Source: Chloracidobacterium sp. UBA7659 (GTDB lineage: Bacteria > Acidobacteriota > Blastocatellia > Pyrinomonadales > Pyrinomonadaceae). From it: a stretch of DNA of 11,449 nt. The DNA is taken from the NCBI GenBank assembly GCA_002483395.1, contig DLHV01000059.1, positions 45,246 to 56,694 of the forward strand, read 5' to 3'. Made by a program: the position numbers and the translations under genes. Shown here piece after piece: positions 5,255-11,225 of the stretch. How positions within the stretch are numbered: the first letter of the stretch is position 1; each line of letters starts with the position of its first letter. The notes beneath the pieces were generated by a model. It had not been told where the DNA came from and did no database searches. It was given only the letters and a program-made list of their open reading frames with translations.

Positions 5255-5282
5255 ACATCATTAATTGATAGATAGAGTAACG

Positions 5283-5786
5283 ATGACAACTGAAGCAAAA
5301 ACTCAAACAAACGAGATAGTAATCACGCGCGAATTCAATGCGCCGCGGGATCTGGTATGGCAGGTCTGGACAGAGCCGAAACACATTGAAAAATGGTGGG
5401 GGCCGCGTGGCTTCGATACGAAAGTGACGGCCATGGACCTCAAGGTGGGCGGACACTGGCGTTATGTCATGATCGGTACCGATGGCGTGGAATATCCGGT
5501 CGGCGGATTAATTTCAGAGCTGGTTACGCTCGAGAAGATCGTGACTACCGATGAATTTGACGTTGGTTTTGAGGATGCACATCCCGAGATCAATTTGCCT
5601 AAGGGCGTTGTCGTAACCGCTCTGTTTGACGATCTGGGAGAACGATGCCGGCTTACTCTGCGGATCGAGCACGCGACAGCCGAAGACCGCAAGAAGCACG
5701 AGGCGATGGGCGTGGTCGCAGGTTGGGGTTCCAGCTTCGACTGCATGGATGAATACCTTGCCGAGCTGCAGAAGCAGCAAGCATAA
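5283..5786 (+). CDS. AHSA1-type SRPBCC domain protein 3
   Basis: A 167-residue START/Bet v1-fold protein. Seen: EIVITREFNAPRDLVWQVWT (11-30), HIEKWWGPRGFDTKV (34-48), and MDLKVGGHWRYVMIGTDG (51-68), the best match to the common AHSA1 pattern in the window. The long loop DVGFEDAHPEINLPKGVVV (93-111) and a closing helix AGWGSSFDCMDEYLAELQK (146-164) follow. The superfamily binds small hydrophobic molecules in a cavity; the ligand here is unknown. The ATG at 5283 has only a weak AGAG upstream (5274-5277). A TTG at 5265 in frame would add six residues and is less likely. It sits 28 nt behind the small membrane protein and about 95 nt before a VOC gene, repeating the SRPBCC-VOC order seen upstream. 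Confidence 0.92.
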   Translation: MTTEAKTQTNEIVITREFNAPRDLVWQVWTEPKHIEKWWGPRGFDTKVTAMDLKVGGHWRYVMIGTDGVEYPVGGLISELVTLEKIVTTDEFDVGFEDAHPEINLPKGVVVTALFDDLGERCRLTLRIEHATAEDRKKHEAMGVVAGWGSSFDCMDEYLAELQKQQA

Positions 5787-5813
5787 AGCGTCGTATTTTT
5801 AATTTTCACGGCG

Positions 5814-5840
5814 GTGCCGTATCGCAAAAAGACGCGGCAC
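5814..5840 (+). terminator. Hairpin between SRPBCC 3 and VOC 2, possible weak terminator
   Basis: GTGCCG (5814-5819) and CGGCAC (5835-5840) form a perfect 6-bp stem with a 15-nt loop that contains A5. The following TCGGTTTCTAA is only mildly T-rich, so efficient intrinsic termination is doubtful. It could instead be an RNA-processing or attenuation element in the SRPBCC-VOC transcript. Confidence 0.3.
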
Positions 5841-5881
5841 TCGGTTTCTAATAAATAAACAAAAAGGAGTAATAAAAAATC

Positions 5882-6322
5882 ATGTCAACATTTAATCCAT
5901 ATCTGAACTTCGCCGGCAACACGGAAGAAGCGTTCAATTTTTACAAGTCCATATTCGGCGGCGAGTTTGCGGCCGTTATGCGATTCGGCGATGGTCCCGG
6001 CTGCGACGAAATGCCGATTGCGGAAGCCGACAAGAACAAGATCATGCACATTGCGCTTCCCATCGGGAACGGAAACATGCTGATGGCAACCGACACGCTG
6101 GAATCGCTGGGACAAGCGCTTAATGCGGGAAATAACTTTTACATCTGCATCAGCCCTGACACGCGGGACGAGGCCGATCGCCTTTTCAGCGCGTTGGCCG
6201 AAGGCGGCAAGGTCGAAATGCCGCTTCAGGATGTGTTCTGGGGTGACTACTTTGGCTGTGCGGCGGACAAATTCGGCGTTCAGTGGATGATAAATTACGA
6301 GCAAAAAAAGGAGGCGAATTGA
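5882..6322 (+). CDS. PhnB-like VOC protein 2
   Basis: A 146-residue vicinal-oxygen-chelate fold protein. Seen: FNPYLNFAGNTEEAFNFYKS (4-23), IFGGEFAAVMRFGDGPG (24-40), KIMHIALPIGNGNMLMATD (53-71), ICISPDTRDEADRLFSALAE (94-113), GGKVEMPLQDVFWGDYFGCA and DKFGVQWMINYE (130-141). This is the classic PhnB-like pattern. H56 and the E at the domain end are candidate positions for the VOC metal site, but metal use is not established for the group. Length fits exactly. AAGGAG (5864-5869) lies 12 nt before the ATG. It is a different subtype from the VOC protein at 4173: the two share the fold but only loosely the sequence. It stops 1 nt before the ATG of the broken DoxX gene, so the pair was translationally coupled. 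Confidence 0.92.
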   Translation: MSTFNPYLNFAGNTEEAFNFYKSIFGGEFAAVMRFGDGPGCDEMPIAEADKNKIMHIALPIGNGNMLMATDTLESLGQALNAGNNFYICISPDTRDEADRLFSALAEGGKVEMPLQDVFWGDYFGCAADKFGVQWMINYEQKKEAN

Positions 6323-6323
6323 A

Positions 6324-6722
6324 ATGCAATCTGAAACTCAAACGGCTCCAATAATAATCACTACGAAACCTTGGGCGGGATATATCGTCAGCGGTCTGCC
6401 TATTTTATTTTTGTTGTTCGATGCTCTCGGGAAGTTCGTAAAGCCTGACCCTGAACGCTGGAGCTTGGATACAGCGAAAGTGTGATCTTGCCGCTCGGTG
6501 TAGTGTTGCTCGCGTGCACGATCCTGTATGCGATCCCGCGAACATCGATCCTTGGGGCAATATTGTTGAGGTTATCTCGGCGGTGCGGTTGCCACGCATG
6601 TTCGTGTCGGTAGTCCGTTGTTTACGCACATGCTTTTCCCGGTTTATCTCGGTGTGCTGATCTGGCTTGGGTTATATCTTCGCGACCCGCGTTTGCGGGC
6701 GGTTGTGCCATTGCGAAGTTAA
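6324..6722 (+). pseudogene. DoxX-like membrane protein gene, broken by two frameshifts
   Basis: The start is intact: GGAGG at 6310-6314, ATG at 6324, and KPWAGYIVSGLPILFLLFDA followed by LGKFVKPDP. It then goes out of frame and ends at TGA 6480-6482. The family sequence resumes in another frame from 6455 (TLELGYSESVILPLGVVLLA, then CTILYAIPRTSILGAILL) to about 6567. It returns to the first frame from 6570 (GYLGGAVATHVRVGSPLFTH, then MLFPVYLGVLIWLGLYLRDP) to TAA at 6720-6722. The first break removed a few codons' worth of sequence after KPDP (about 6453). The second is best read as a 2-base loss between codons for LL and GYLGG (about 6567-6570), where the intact gene at 8890 has LLTAYLGG. All four helices are still readable, so the decay is recent, or these are sequence errors. 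Confidence 0.88.
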
Positions 6723-6772
6723 CATTGTGTGGTCAGGTGATTTATTTAGGGCGCAGGCGTAAAATCATTGCT

Positions 6773-8329
6773 ATGGCTTTACCGGCGCCCAAAATGAAAA
6801 ACCGCCTCACAAAGACCGCATATCTGAATTATTTGAAATGCCCGCAGGAATTTTGGCTGGCCGTTCACCAGCCGTTGCTTATTGCTGAACCGGACACGCT
6901 TGAGTACGAGCATCTCCGGCAGCAGGGTTACGCTGTCCAACAGCTTGTGAAAAAGCTGCAGCGGTTTCAACTGCGGGAAGGCGTCAGCTTCGATTTTGAG
7001 CGGCCGTTCCAGACCGCCGATCTTTACGCACGCTGCGATATTGTCGTGACTGATAGATCGACGGGTGTCATTGACCTGTACGAAACCAAATCGTCATCTT
7101 CGGTCAAAGACGAGCACATCGATGATGTAGCGTTTCAAAAAATGGTCGCCGAGCTTAGCGGGTCGGCCGTCGGCTGTTGCTACGTTATTACGACGAACGG
7201 CGAATACGTCCGCCATGGCGACGTCGACCCTGAGCAGCTTTTTGTCGTAACGGACGTCACCGACCTTGTTAACGAACGCATTCCGGTGACGGAGCACCAG
7301 ACGAAGAATGCGATCGCGTATCTGGAAAGCGTTCCGGTTGCGTCACTGCTCGATTACTGTGATACAAACAGACTCGATTGCCGCTTTATCAAACTGCATT
7401 TTCCTGACCTTCCGGATTATACGATCTTTGACATTGCTTTTCTGAAAAACGAAAAACGTCGCCAGCTTTTATCCGACGGTATCGTCTCTATTATCGATGT
7501 TCCCGATGACTTTCCACTGTCCGATAAACAGCGGATACAGGTTGCCTCCGCTAAGTCCGGCGACATCGTCATCGACTGCGAAGCCATCGCACAACGTATC
7601 GATAGTTGGGAATACCCGCTGCATTTTTTAGATTACGAAACGTTTGCGTACGCCATTCCGCAGTTCGAAGGCATCCGGCCGTTTCAGCAAATGTGTTTTC
7701 AATATTCGCTGCATACGATCGATGCTCCGGGCGCGGAGCCAAGACATTCATATTACCTCTCGCACGGCGAGGACGACCGACCGCCGCATGCGTTGGCCGA
7801 AAGTTTGAAAAAGGCTATGTCGGGGGGCATCGGCACGGTGCTCGTCTGGTACGAAGGGTTCGAAAAAACGCGCAATTGCGAAATGGCCGCGATGTTTCCG
7901 GAGTACGCCGCTTTTTTTGAAGAAGTAAACGCAAACGCTGTTGATCTGATGAAGATATTCTCCGACAAGCTTTTTATCCACCCGGATTTTAAAGGGCGCA
8001 GCTCCATAAAGAAAGTTTTACCGGTGCTTAGGCCGGATCTTTCTTACAAGGATCTGGGTATCAGCGACGGATTGACCGCCACGATAAGCTGGTTCCGGGC
8101 TGTGACTTGGGAAAGCATGAACTATACAGAGCGTCAGAAGATTTTCGACGATCTGGAGAAGTACTGCGAGCTGGACACATGGGCGATGGTTGAGATATTT
8201 AATGAACTCATAGCTTTAACAACACACGGGTCAGAACCGCGTTTTAGCTCCCCTCCTTACGAAGGAGGGGTGGCGGCTGCTTCGGCTGAAAGGGTGGTTC
8301 TTTCGGTCTTCCCGCGCGATAGCGACTAA
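6773..8329 (+). CDS. DUF2779 protein: Cas4/RecB-like nuclease joined to a DEDDy exonuclease-like domain
   Basis: A 518-residue predicted nuclease. N-terminal half: TKTAYLNYLKCPQEFWLAVH (14-33) with C23 is the Cas4/AddB-type start, and RCDIVV with D89 followed by DLYETKSSSS with E104 and K106 is a PD-(D/E)XK core. C196, C203 and H209 (YCDTNRLDCRFIKLH) lie where related nucleases have a Cys cluster. C-terminal half: HFLDYETF with D287 and E289, VLVWYEGFEKT (357-367), D391 in DLMKIF, and Y464-x3-D468 in KYCELDT give a DEDDy-type RNase H-like exonuclease pattern. Known: DUF2779 proteins are predicted two-domain nucleases of unsettled role. The ATG at 6773 fits the family start; ATG 6794 is an alternative. 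No Shine-Dalgarno sequence is present, and a TAAAAT box (6760-6765) sits so close that the mRNA may be leaderless. Residues 486-510 are encoded by a repeat. It is unrelated in kind to its neighbours. Confidence 0.88.
   Translation: MALPAPKMKNRLTKTAYLNYLKCPQEFWLAVHQPLLIAEPDTLEYEHLRQQGYAVQQLVKKLQRFQLREGVSFDFERPFQTADLYARCDIVVTDRSTGVIDLYETKSSSSVKDEHIDDVAFQKMVAELSGSAVGCCYVITTNGEYVRHGDVDPEQLFVVTDVTDLVNERIPVTEHQTKNAIAYLESVPVASLLDYCDTNRLDCRFIKLHFPDLPDYTIFDIAFLKNEKRRQLLSDGIVSIIDVPDDFPLSDKQRIQVASAKSGDIVIDCEAIAQRIDSWEYPLHFLDYETFAYAIPQFEGIRPFQQMCFQYSLHTIDAPGAEPRHSYYLSHGEDDRPPHALAESLKKAMSGGIGTVLVWYEGFEKTRNCEMAAMFPEYAAFFEEVNANAVDLMKIFSDKLFIHPDFKGRSSIKKVLPVLRPDLSYKDLGISDGLTATISWFRAVTWESMNYTERQKIFDDLEKYCELDTWAMVEIFNELIALTTHGSEPRFSSPPYEGGVAAASAERVVLSVFPRDSD
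8230..8301 (+). repeat. REP-like repeat copy B, inside the 3' end of the DUF2779 gene
   Basis: It begins with GTCAGAACCGC (8230-8240) and ends with GGTGGTTCT (8293-8301), the same ends as the element at 11132-11207. Inside is a perfect hairpin CCCCTCCTT-ACG-AAGGAGGGG (8250-8270), followed by a GGCGGCTGCTTCGGCTG stretch. It encodes residues 486-510 of the DUF2779 protein (including SSPPYEGGVAAASAERVV), which lie beyond the conserved domain. Confidence 0.6.
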
Positions 8330-8395
8330 CCGAATACTATTCGCTTTCGTTATCCGCCGCAAAAAGTTTTTCCGAATTTTTTTTTGGAGAATTCT

Positions 8396-8890
8396 GTGAC
8401 AGCGACAACCGTTTTGGCGGATCAAAAAGAACGCGAACTCGTCATCAGCCGCACATTCGATGTGCCGCGTAAGTTGGTTTTTGAGGCGTGGACAAAACCG
8501 GAGCATTTAACCCGCTGGTGGGGCCCGGACGATTTCACGCTGCCCTTTTGCGAAACCGATTTTCGCGCAGGCGGCCGGTACCGTTTCTGTATGCGTTCGC
8601 CAGACGGCGAAGACCATTGGGTTTGGAGCGAGTACCGCAAAATCATCAAGCCCGAGCGTATCGAGTTTTCCTGGAACCGCGAAGACGCTGACGGCAATAT
8701 CTGGAACAGAACGGTCGTAGAACTGACTTTTGCCGAGCGTGACGGCAAAACGGACTTCACGCTTTATCAGCGAGAATTCGAAGATGTTGCTGATCGCGAC
8801 GATCATAAAGGTGGTTGGAGTCAATGTCTCGCTCGGCTTGACTCGTATTTAAGTTCTTTAAGACGTATCACGATCATGGAGGAAAATTAA
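8396..8890 (+). CDS. AHSA1-type SRPBCC domain protein 4
   Basis: A 164-residue START/Bet v1-fold protein. Seen: ELVISRTFDVPRKLVFEAWT (14-33), HLTRWWGPDDFTLPFCETDF (37-56), RAGGRYRFCMRSPDG (57-71), HWVWSEYRKIIKPERIEFSW (74-93), and TVVELTFAERDGKTDFTLYQ (106-125), with the closing helix GGWSQCLARLDSYLSSL (139-155). These are standard AHSA1 landmarks. I chose the GTG at 8396 because GGAGA (8386-8390) lies 5 nt upstream; a TTG at 8384 overlaps the T9 tract and has no ribosome site. Its stop overlaps the DoxX ATG by 1 nt (TAATG), with GGAGGAAAA just before, so the two proteins are coupled. It is the most distant of the four SRPBCC copies in the order of genes and heads a new operon segment after the DUF2779 gene. 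Confidence 0.92.
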   Translation: MTATTVLADQKERELVISRTFDVPRKLVFEAWTKPEHLTRWWGPDDFTLPFCETDFRAGGRYRFCMRSPDGEDHWVWSEYRKIIKPERIEFSWNREDADGNIWNRTVVELTFAERDGKTDFTLYQREFEDVADRDDHKGGWSQCLARLDSYLSSLRRITIMEEN

Positions 8891-9279
8891 TGGTATCTGA
8901 AATTCAGCCGACTTCGAAAAAAATACTTTGGGCCGGATATATCGCGACCGCTCTGCCGGTACTGTTACTGCTATTTAGCGCGTCGGGCAAATTCTTTAAG
9001 CCCGAAGGTATGGAGGCTAATATTGAACCGCTCGGCTGGAAGATGGCCCAAATGACCTGGCTCGGAATCGTGGAGCTGGCCTGCGTCATCATTTACCTGA
9101 TTCCGCGCACAGCCGTATTCGGCGCCGTTTTGCTTACAGCATATCTCGGCGGGGCGACGGCAACGCATGTCCGCATCGGTGATCCTTACTACTTTCCGGT
9201 TATCGCGGGAATATTAGTTTGGTTGGGGATTTACCTACGCGAACCACGTTTATGGGAGTTGGCGCCGTTGCGCAAATAG
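8890..9279 (+). CDS. DoxX-like family membrane protein
   Basis: A 129-residue four-helix membrane protein of the DoxX/DoxD superfamily. Seen: helices at about residues 12-31, 54-72, 74-92 and 102-116. The family marks are ASGKFFKPEG (31-40) after helix 1, LGIVELACVIIYLIPRTAVF (58-77), LLTAYLGGATATHVRIGDP (81-99), and GILVWLGIYLREPRLWELAP at the end. Known: DoxX proteins are small membrane components linked in some bacteria to thiol or redox metabolism; a specific role here is not shown. It starts 1 nt inside the SRPBCC 4 stop (TAATG). It is the intact relative of the broken gene at 6324; the two differ clearly (RIGDPYYFPVIAG versus RVGSPLFTHMLFPVYLG), so this is not a very recent duplicate. 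An SRPBCC-DoxX pair hints at a common function. Confidence 0.9.
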   Translation: MVSEIQPTSKKILWAGYIATALPVLLLLFSASGKFFKPEGMEANIEPLGWKMAQMTWLGIVELACVIIYLIPRTAVFGAVLLTAYLGGATATHVRIGDPYYFPVIAGILVWLGIYLREPRLWELAPLRK

Positions 9280-9300
9280 ATAGTCAATATAGGAAATATT

Positions 9301-9666
9301 ATGTCGAAATACGCAGATGTTTACCTGCTCCCGATTCTCGTGGAGAATGTTCCTGGATATAAAAAGCTAGCCACAGCGGCCGGAAAGATCTTCATAAAAA
9401 ACGGCGCGCTGAAGTACCGTGAGTACGTTGCGTCCGACCTGAATACCGAAGACGTTATTCCGTTTCCAAAAGTCATCAAGCTTAAGCCCGGCGAGACGAT
9501 CATTTACGCATCCGTCGAATTCAGTTCCGAATCGCACCGCAACAAAGTGATGAAAAAAGTCTTTACAGATCCTGAAATGGCCGCCTTGATGCCGAAAGGC
9601 GAGAAACCGCCTTTCGATTACAAACGTATGGTATACGGCGGGTTCAAGGTGCTCGTCGATCTATAA
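9301..9666 (+). CDS. DUF1428 domain protein (YbaA-like)
   Basis: A 121-residue cytosolic protein. Seen: YADVYLLPILVENVPGYKKL (4-23), AAGKIFIKNGALKYREYVASD (26-46), IPFPKVIKLKPGETIIYASV (53-72), then EFSSESHRNKVMKKVFTDPE (73-92) and KPPFDYKRMVYGGFKVLVD (102-120). These are the blocks of DUF1428, a ferredoxin-like alpha/beta fold related to the E. coli YbaA group. The ending GGFKVLVDL is the usual closing strand. No enzymatic role is known to me. GGAAA (9293-9297) precedes the ATG weakly. It follows the DoxX gene by 21 nt, and its TAA overlaps the MATE gene ATG by 1 nt. DUF1428 genes commonly sit near VOC and SRPBCC genes, which suits this cluster. Confidence 0.9.
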   Translation: MSKYADVYLLPILVENVPGYKKLATAAGKIFIKNGALKYREYVASDLNTEDVIPFPKVIKLKPGETIIYASVEFSSESHRNKVMKKVFTDPEMAALMPKGEKPPFDYKRMVYGGFKVLVDL

Positions 9667-11129
9667 TGGACGAAAGCATACAACCGAATATCTCAGCGAT
9701 CGACGAAGAAATTCCGGAGCCTTCGGCGCCCTCAAAGCCAAAATACGACCGCTCCATCGTCGAAGGCCCGCTTTCGCGCGCCGTGTGGAGGATCGCCTGG
9801 CCGACGATGCTGACGAACGTCATTGCCGGTATACAGGGCATAGTTGACCACGTGCTGGTCGGCAATCTTGTCGGCTACAAGGCAAACGCAGCTATCGGCA
9901 TCAGCTTTCAGATATTCCTCGTTGTCATCGTGTTCATCTCGTCGCTTTTTACCGGAATGAGCGTGCTCGTCGCCAGATTTGCCGGTGCTCATGAGGTCGA
10001 AAAGGTAAACCGCACAGTCTATCAGGCATTTTTCACCGCCGTTTTCATCGCCGTCGGGATATTGGCTCCGGTCGGATATTTTGCCGCGCCGTATCTGCTG
10101 GATTTTGTCAGTTCGGACGCCGGCGTCAAGGCCGAGGCGTTGCCGTTCCTGCGGATCACGTTCGTCTTCAGCTTTGGTTTGCTCATCTATTTTATGACAA
10201 GCGGAGCTTTGCGTTCGGCCGGCGATGCAAAGACACCGATGGTGTTGGGCATCGTCATGACGGTGCTCAATCTTATATTGAACATCATCTTTATCAGGGG
10301 CGCCGGTCCGATACCGGCATTCGGCACGGCCGGTGCGGCAATCGGAACGAGTATCGCAACCGGTGTCGTCGGATTGTACGCGATCTATAAGATGTGGAGC
10401 GGTGGCTGGGTTGTCGGCTTTCCTCGCGGGCAAGGCTGGGGACCGAATTGGAATGTCATCCGGTCGCTCTTTAAGTTCGGACTGCCGACCGGTATTCAGG
10501 GCATTGCGATGAATATCGGCGGCGTGCTGATGCTCTCGTTTATCGGGTCGCTTGCCCAGAGCGCCGCGGCACAGGCAGCGTTTGCAGTTTCGTACACCCA
10601 GCTCTTTTCGCTAGTCACCTGGACGTCTGTCGGGCTGATGGGAGCAGCGGCGGCCGTCGCTGGGCAGAATCTCGGGGCGCACCAGCCGGATAGGGCTTTT
10701 GCGGCGGTGAATACGGCGGCGAGGTTTGGTTTGATCGGGTCGGGGTTTCTGGGATTATTCTTCTTTTTCTTCCCGATGCAGTTGCTTGCTATTTTCGGCA
10801 TGACGGACCACGACGCAGTGGCAATCGGCGTCCAACTTCTACGGGTTCTGGCCTTCTCCGGACTCTTTATCTCTGTCGCGCTGACCTACACCGGCGGGCT
10901 ACAAGGAACCGGCGACACCAGGAGCCCACTCTACATCTCGATCATCTCGCAGGTCGCGATTCCGCTCGGTATCTGCTTTGCGATCAAGCAGTTCGGCACC
11001 CTTGAACCGCTCGACATTTGGCTCGCTATTCTCGCCGGCCACATCACCCGCTGCGTCCTGAGCGTCGCTCGTTTCCTCCAGGGAAAATGGCGGACCATCG
11101 CCGTCGATATCGAAGCCACTCGCGGATAA
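9666..11129 (+). CDS. MATE family efflux transporter
   Basis: A 487-residue inner-membrane exporter that moves organic cations or drugs out of the cell using an H+ or Na+ gradient. Seen: a polar N-terminal tail of about 37 residues with several Pro and Glu, then 12 hydrophobic segments in two halves. The first half carries VWRIAWPTMLTNVIAGIQGI and VDHVLVGNLVGYKANAAIGI (about 40-80), MSVLVARFAGAHEVEKVNRT, and the conserved SGALRSAGDAKTPM (about 178-191) with PMVLGIVMTVLNLILNIIFI after it. The second half repeats it with FKFGLPTGIQGIAMNIGG, AAAVAGQNLGAHQPDRAFAA and TGGLQGTGDTRSPLYI. Length and repeat order are normal for the DinF/NorM-type superfamily. The ATG overlaps the DUF1428 stop (TAATG), without its own clear ribosome site, so translation probably relies on reinitiation. 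The substrate cannot be told from sequence. It is the last gene of the plus-strand run. Confidence 0.96.
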   Translation: MDESIQPNISAIDEEIPEPSAPSKPKYDRSIVEGPLSRAVWRIAWPTMLTNVIAGIQGIVDHVLVGNLVGYKANAAIGISFQIFLVVIVFISSLFTGMSVLVARFAGAHEVEKVNRTVYQAFFTAVFIAVGILAPVGYFAAPYLLDFVSSDAGVKAEALPFLRITFVFSFGLLIYFMTSGALRSAGDAKTPMVLGIVMTVLNLILNIIFIRGAGPIPAFGTAGAAIGTSIATGVVGLYAIYKMWSGGWVVGFPRGQGWGPNWNVIRSLFKFGLPTGIQGIAMNIGGVLMLSFIGSLAQSAAAQAAFAVSYTQLFSLVTWTSVGLMGAAAAVAGQNLGAHQPDRAFAAVNTAARFGLIGSGFLGLFFFFFPMQLLAIFGMTDHDAVAIGVQLLRVLAFSGLFISVALTYTGGLQGTGDTRSPLYISIISQVAIPLGICFAIKQFGTLEPLDIWLAILAGHITRCVLSVARFLQGKWRTIAVDIEATRG

Positions 11130-11131
11130 TT

Positions 11132-11207
11132 GTCAGAACCACCTGCGTGAGCAGTGGATTCTTCAAGCTCCCGAATGGCGGGGGGGGCGGCGGCTTCCGG
11201 TGGTTCT
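11132..11207 (+). repeat. REP-like repeat copy C between convergent genes
   Basis: It begins with GTCAGAACCAC (11132-11142) and ends with GGTGGTTCT (11199-11207), as copy B does. AGAACCACC (11135-11143) is also a perfect inverted repeat of the end. Its left part forms a hairpin AGAACCACCTGC-GTGA-GCAGTGGATTCT (11135-11162), nearly perfect. The right part shares AGCTCCC and GGCGGCT blocks with copy B and holds a run of eight G (11180-11187). It fills most of the 96-bp gap between the MATE and STAS genes and could act as a two-way transcription barrier, but it has no T-run. Confidence 0.6.
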
Positions 11208-11225
11208 CTCTTCGTTCCAGCCGAT

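Noticed and set aside
5765..5800. GCTGC-AGAA-GCAGC hairpin followed by T5 as a terminator of SRPBCC 3
   Set aside because: The stem lies inside the last codons, is only 5 bp long and is separated from the T-run by about 16 nt, so it does not fit an intrinsic terminator.
9732..10433. A 233-codon minus-strand open frame opposite the MATE gene
   Set aside because: It is rich in D, R, H and Q without any domain pattern, as expected from the antisense of a hydrophobic protein gene. The plus-strand MATE frame is certain.
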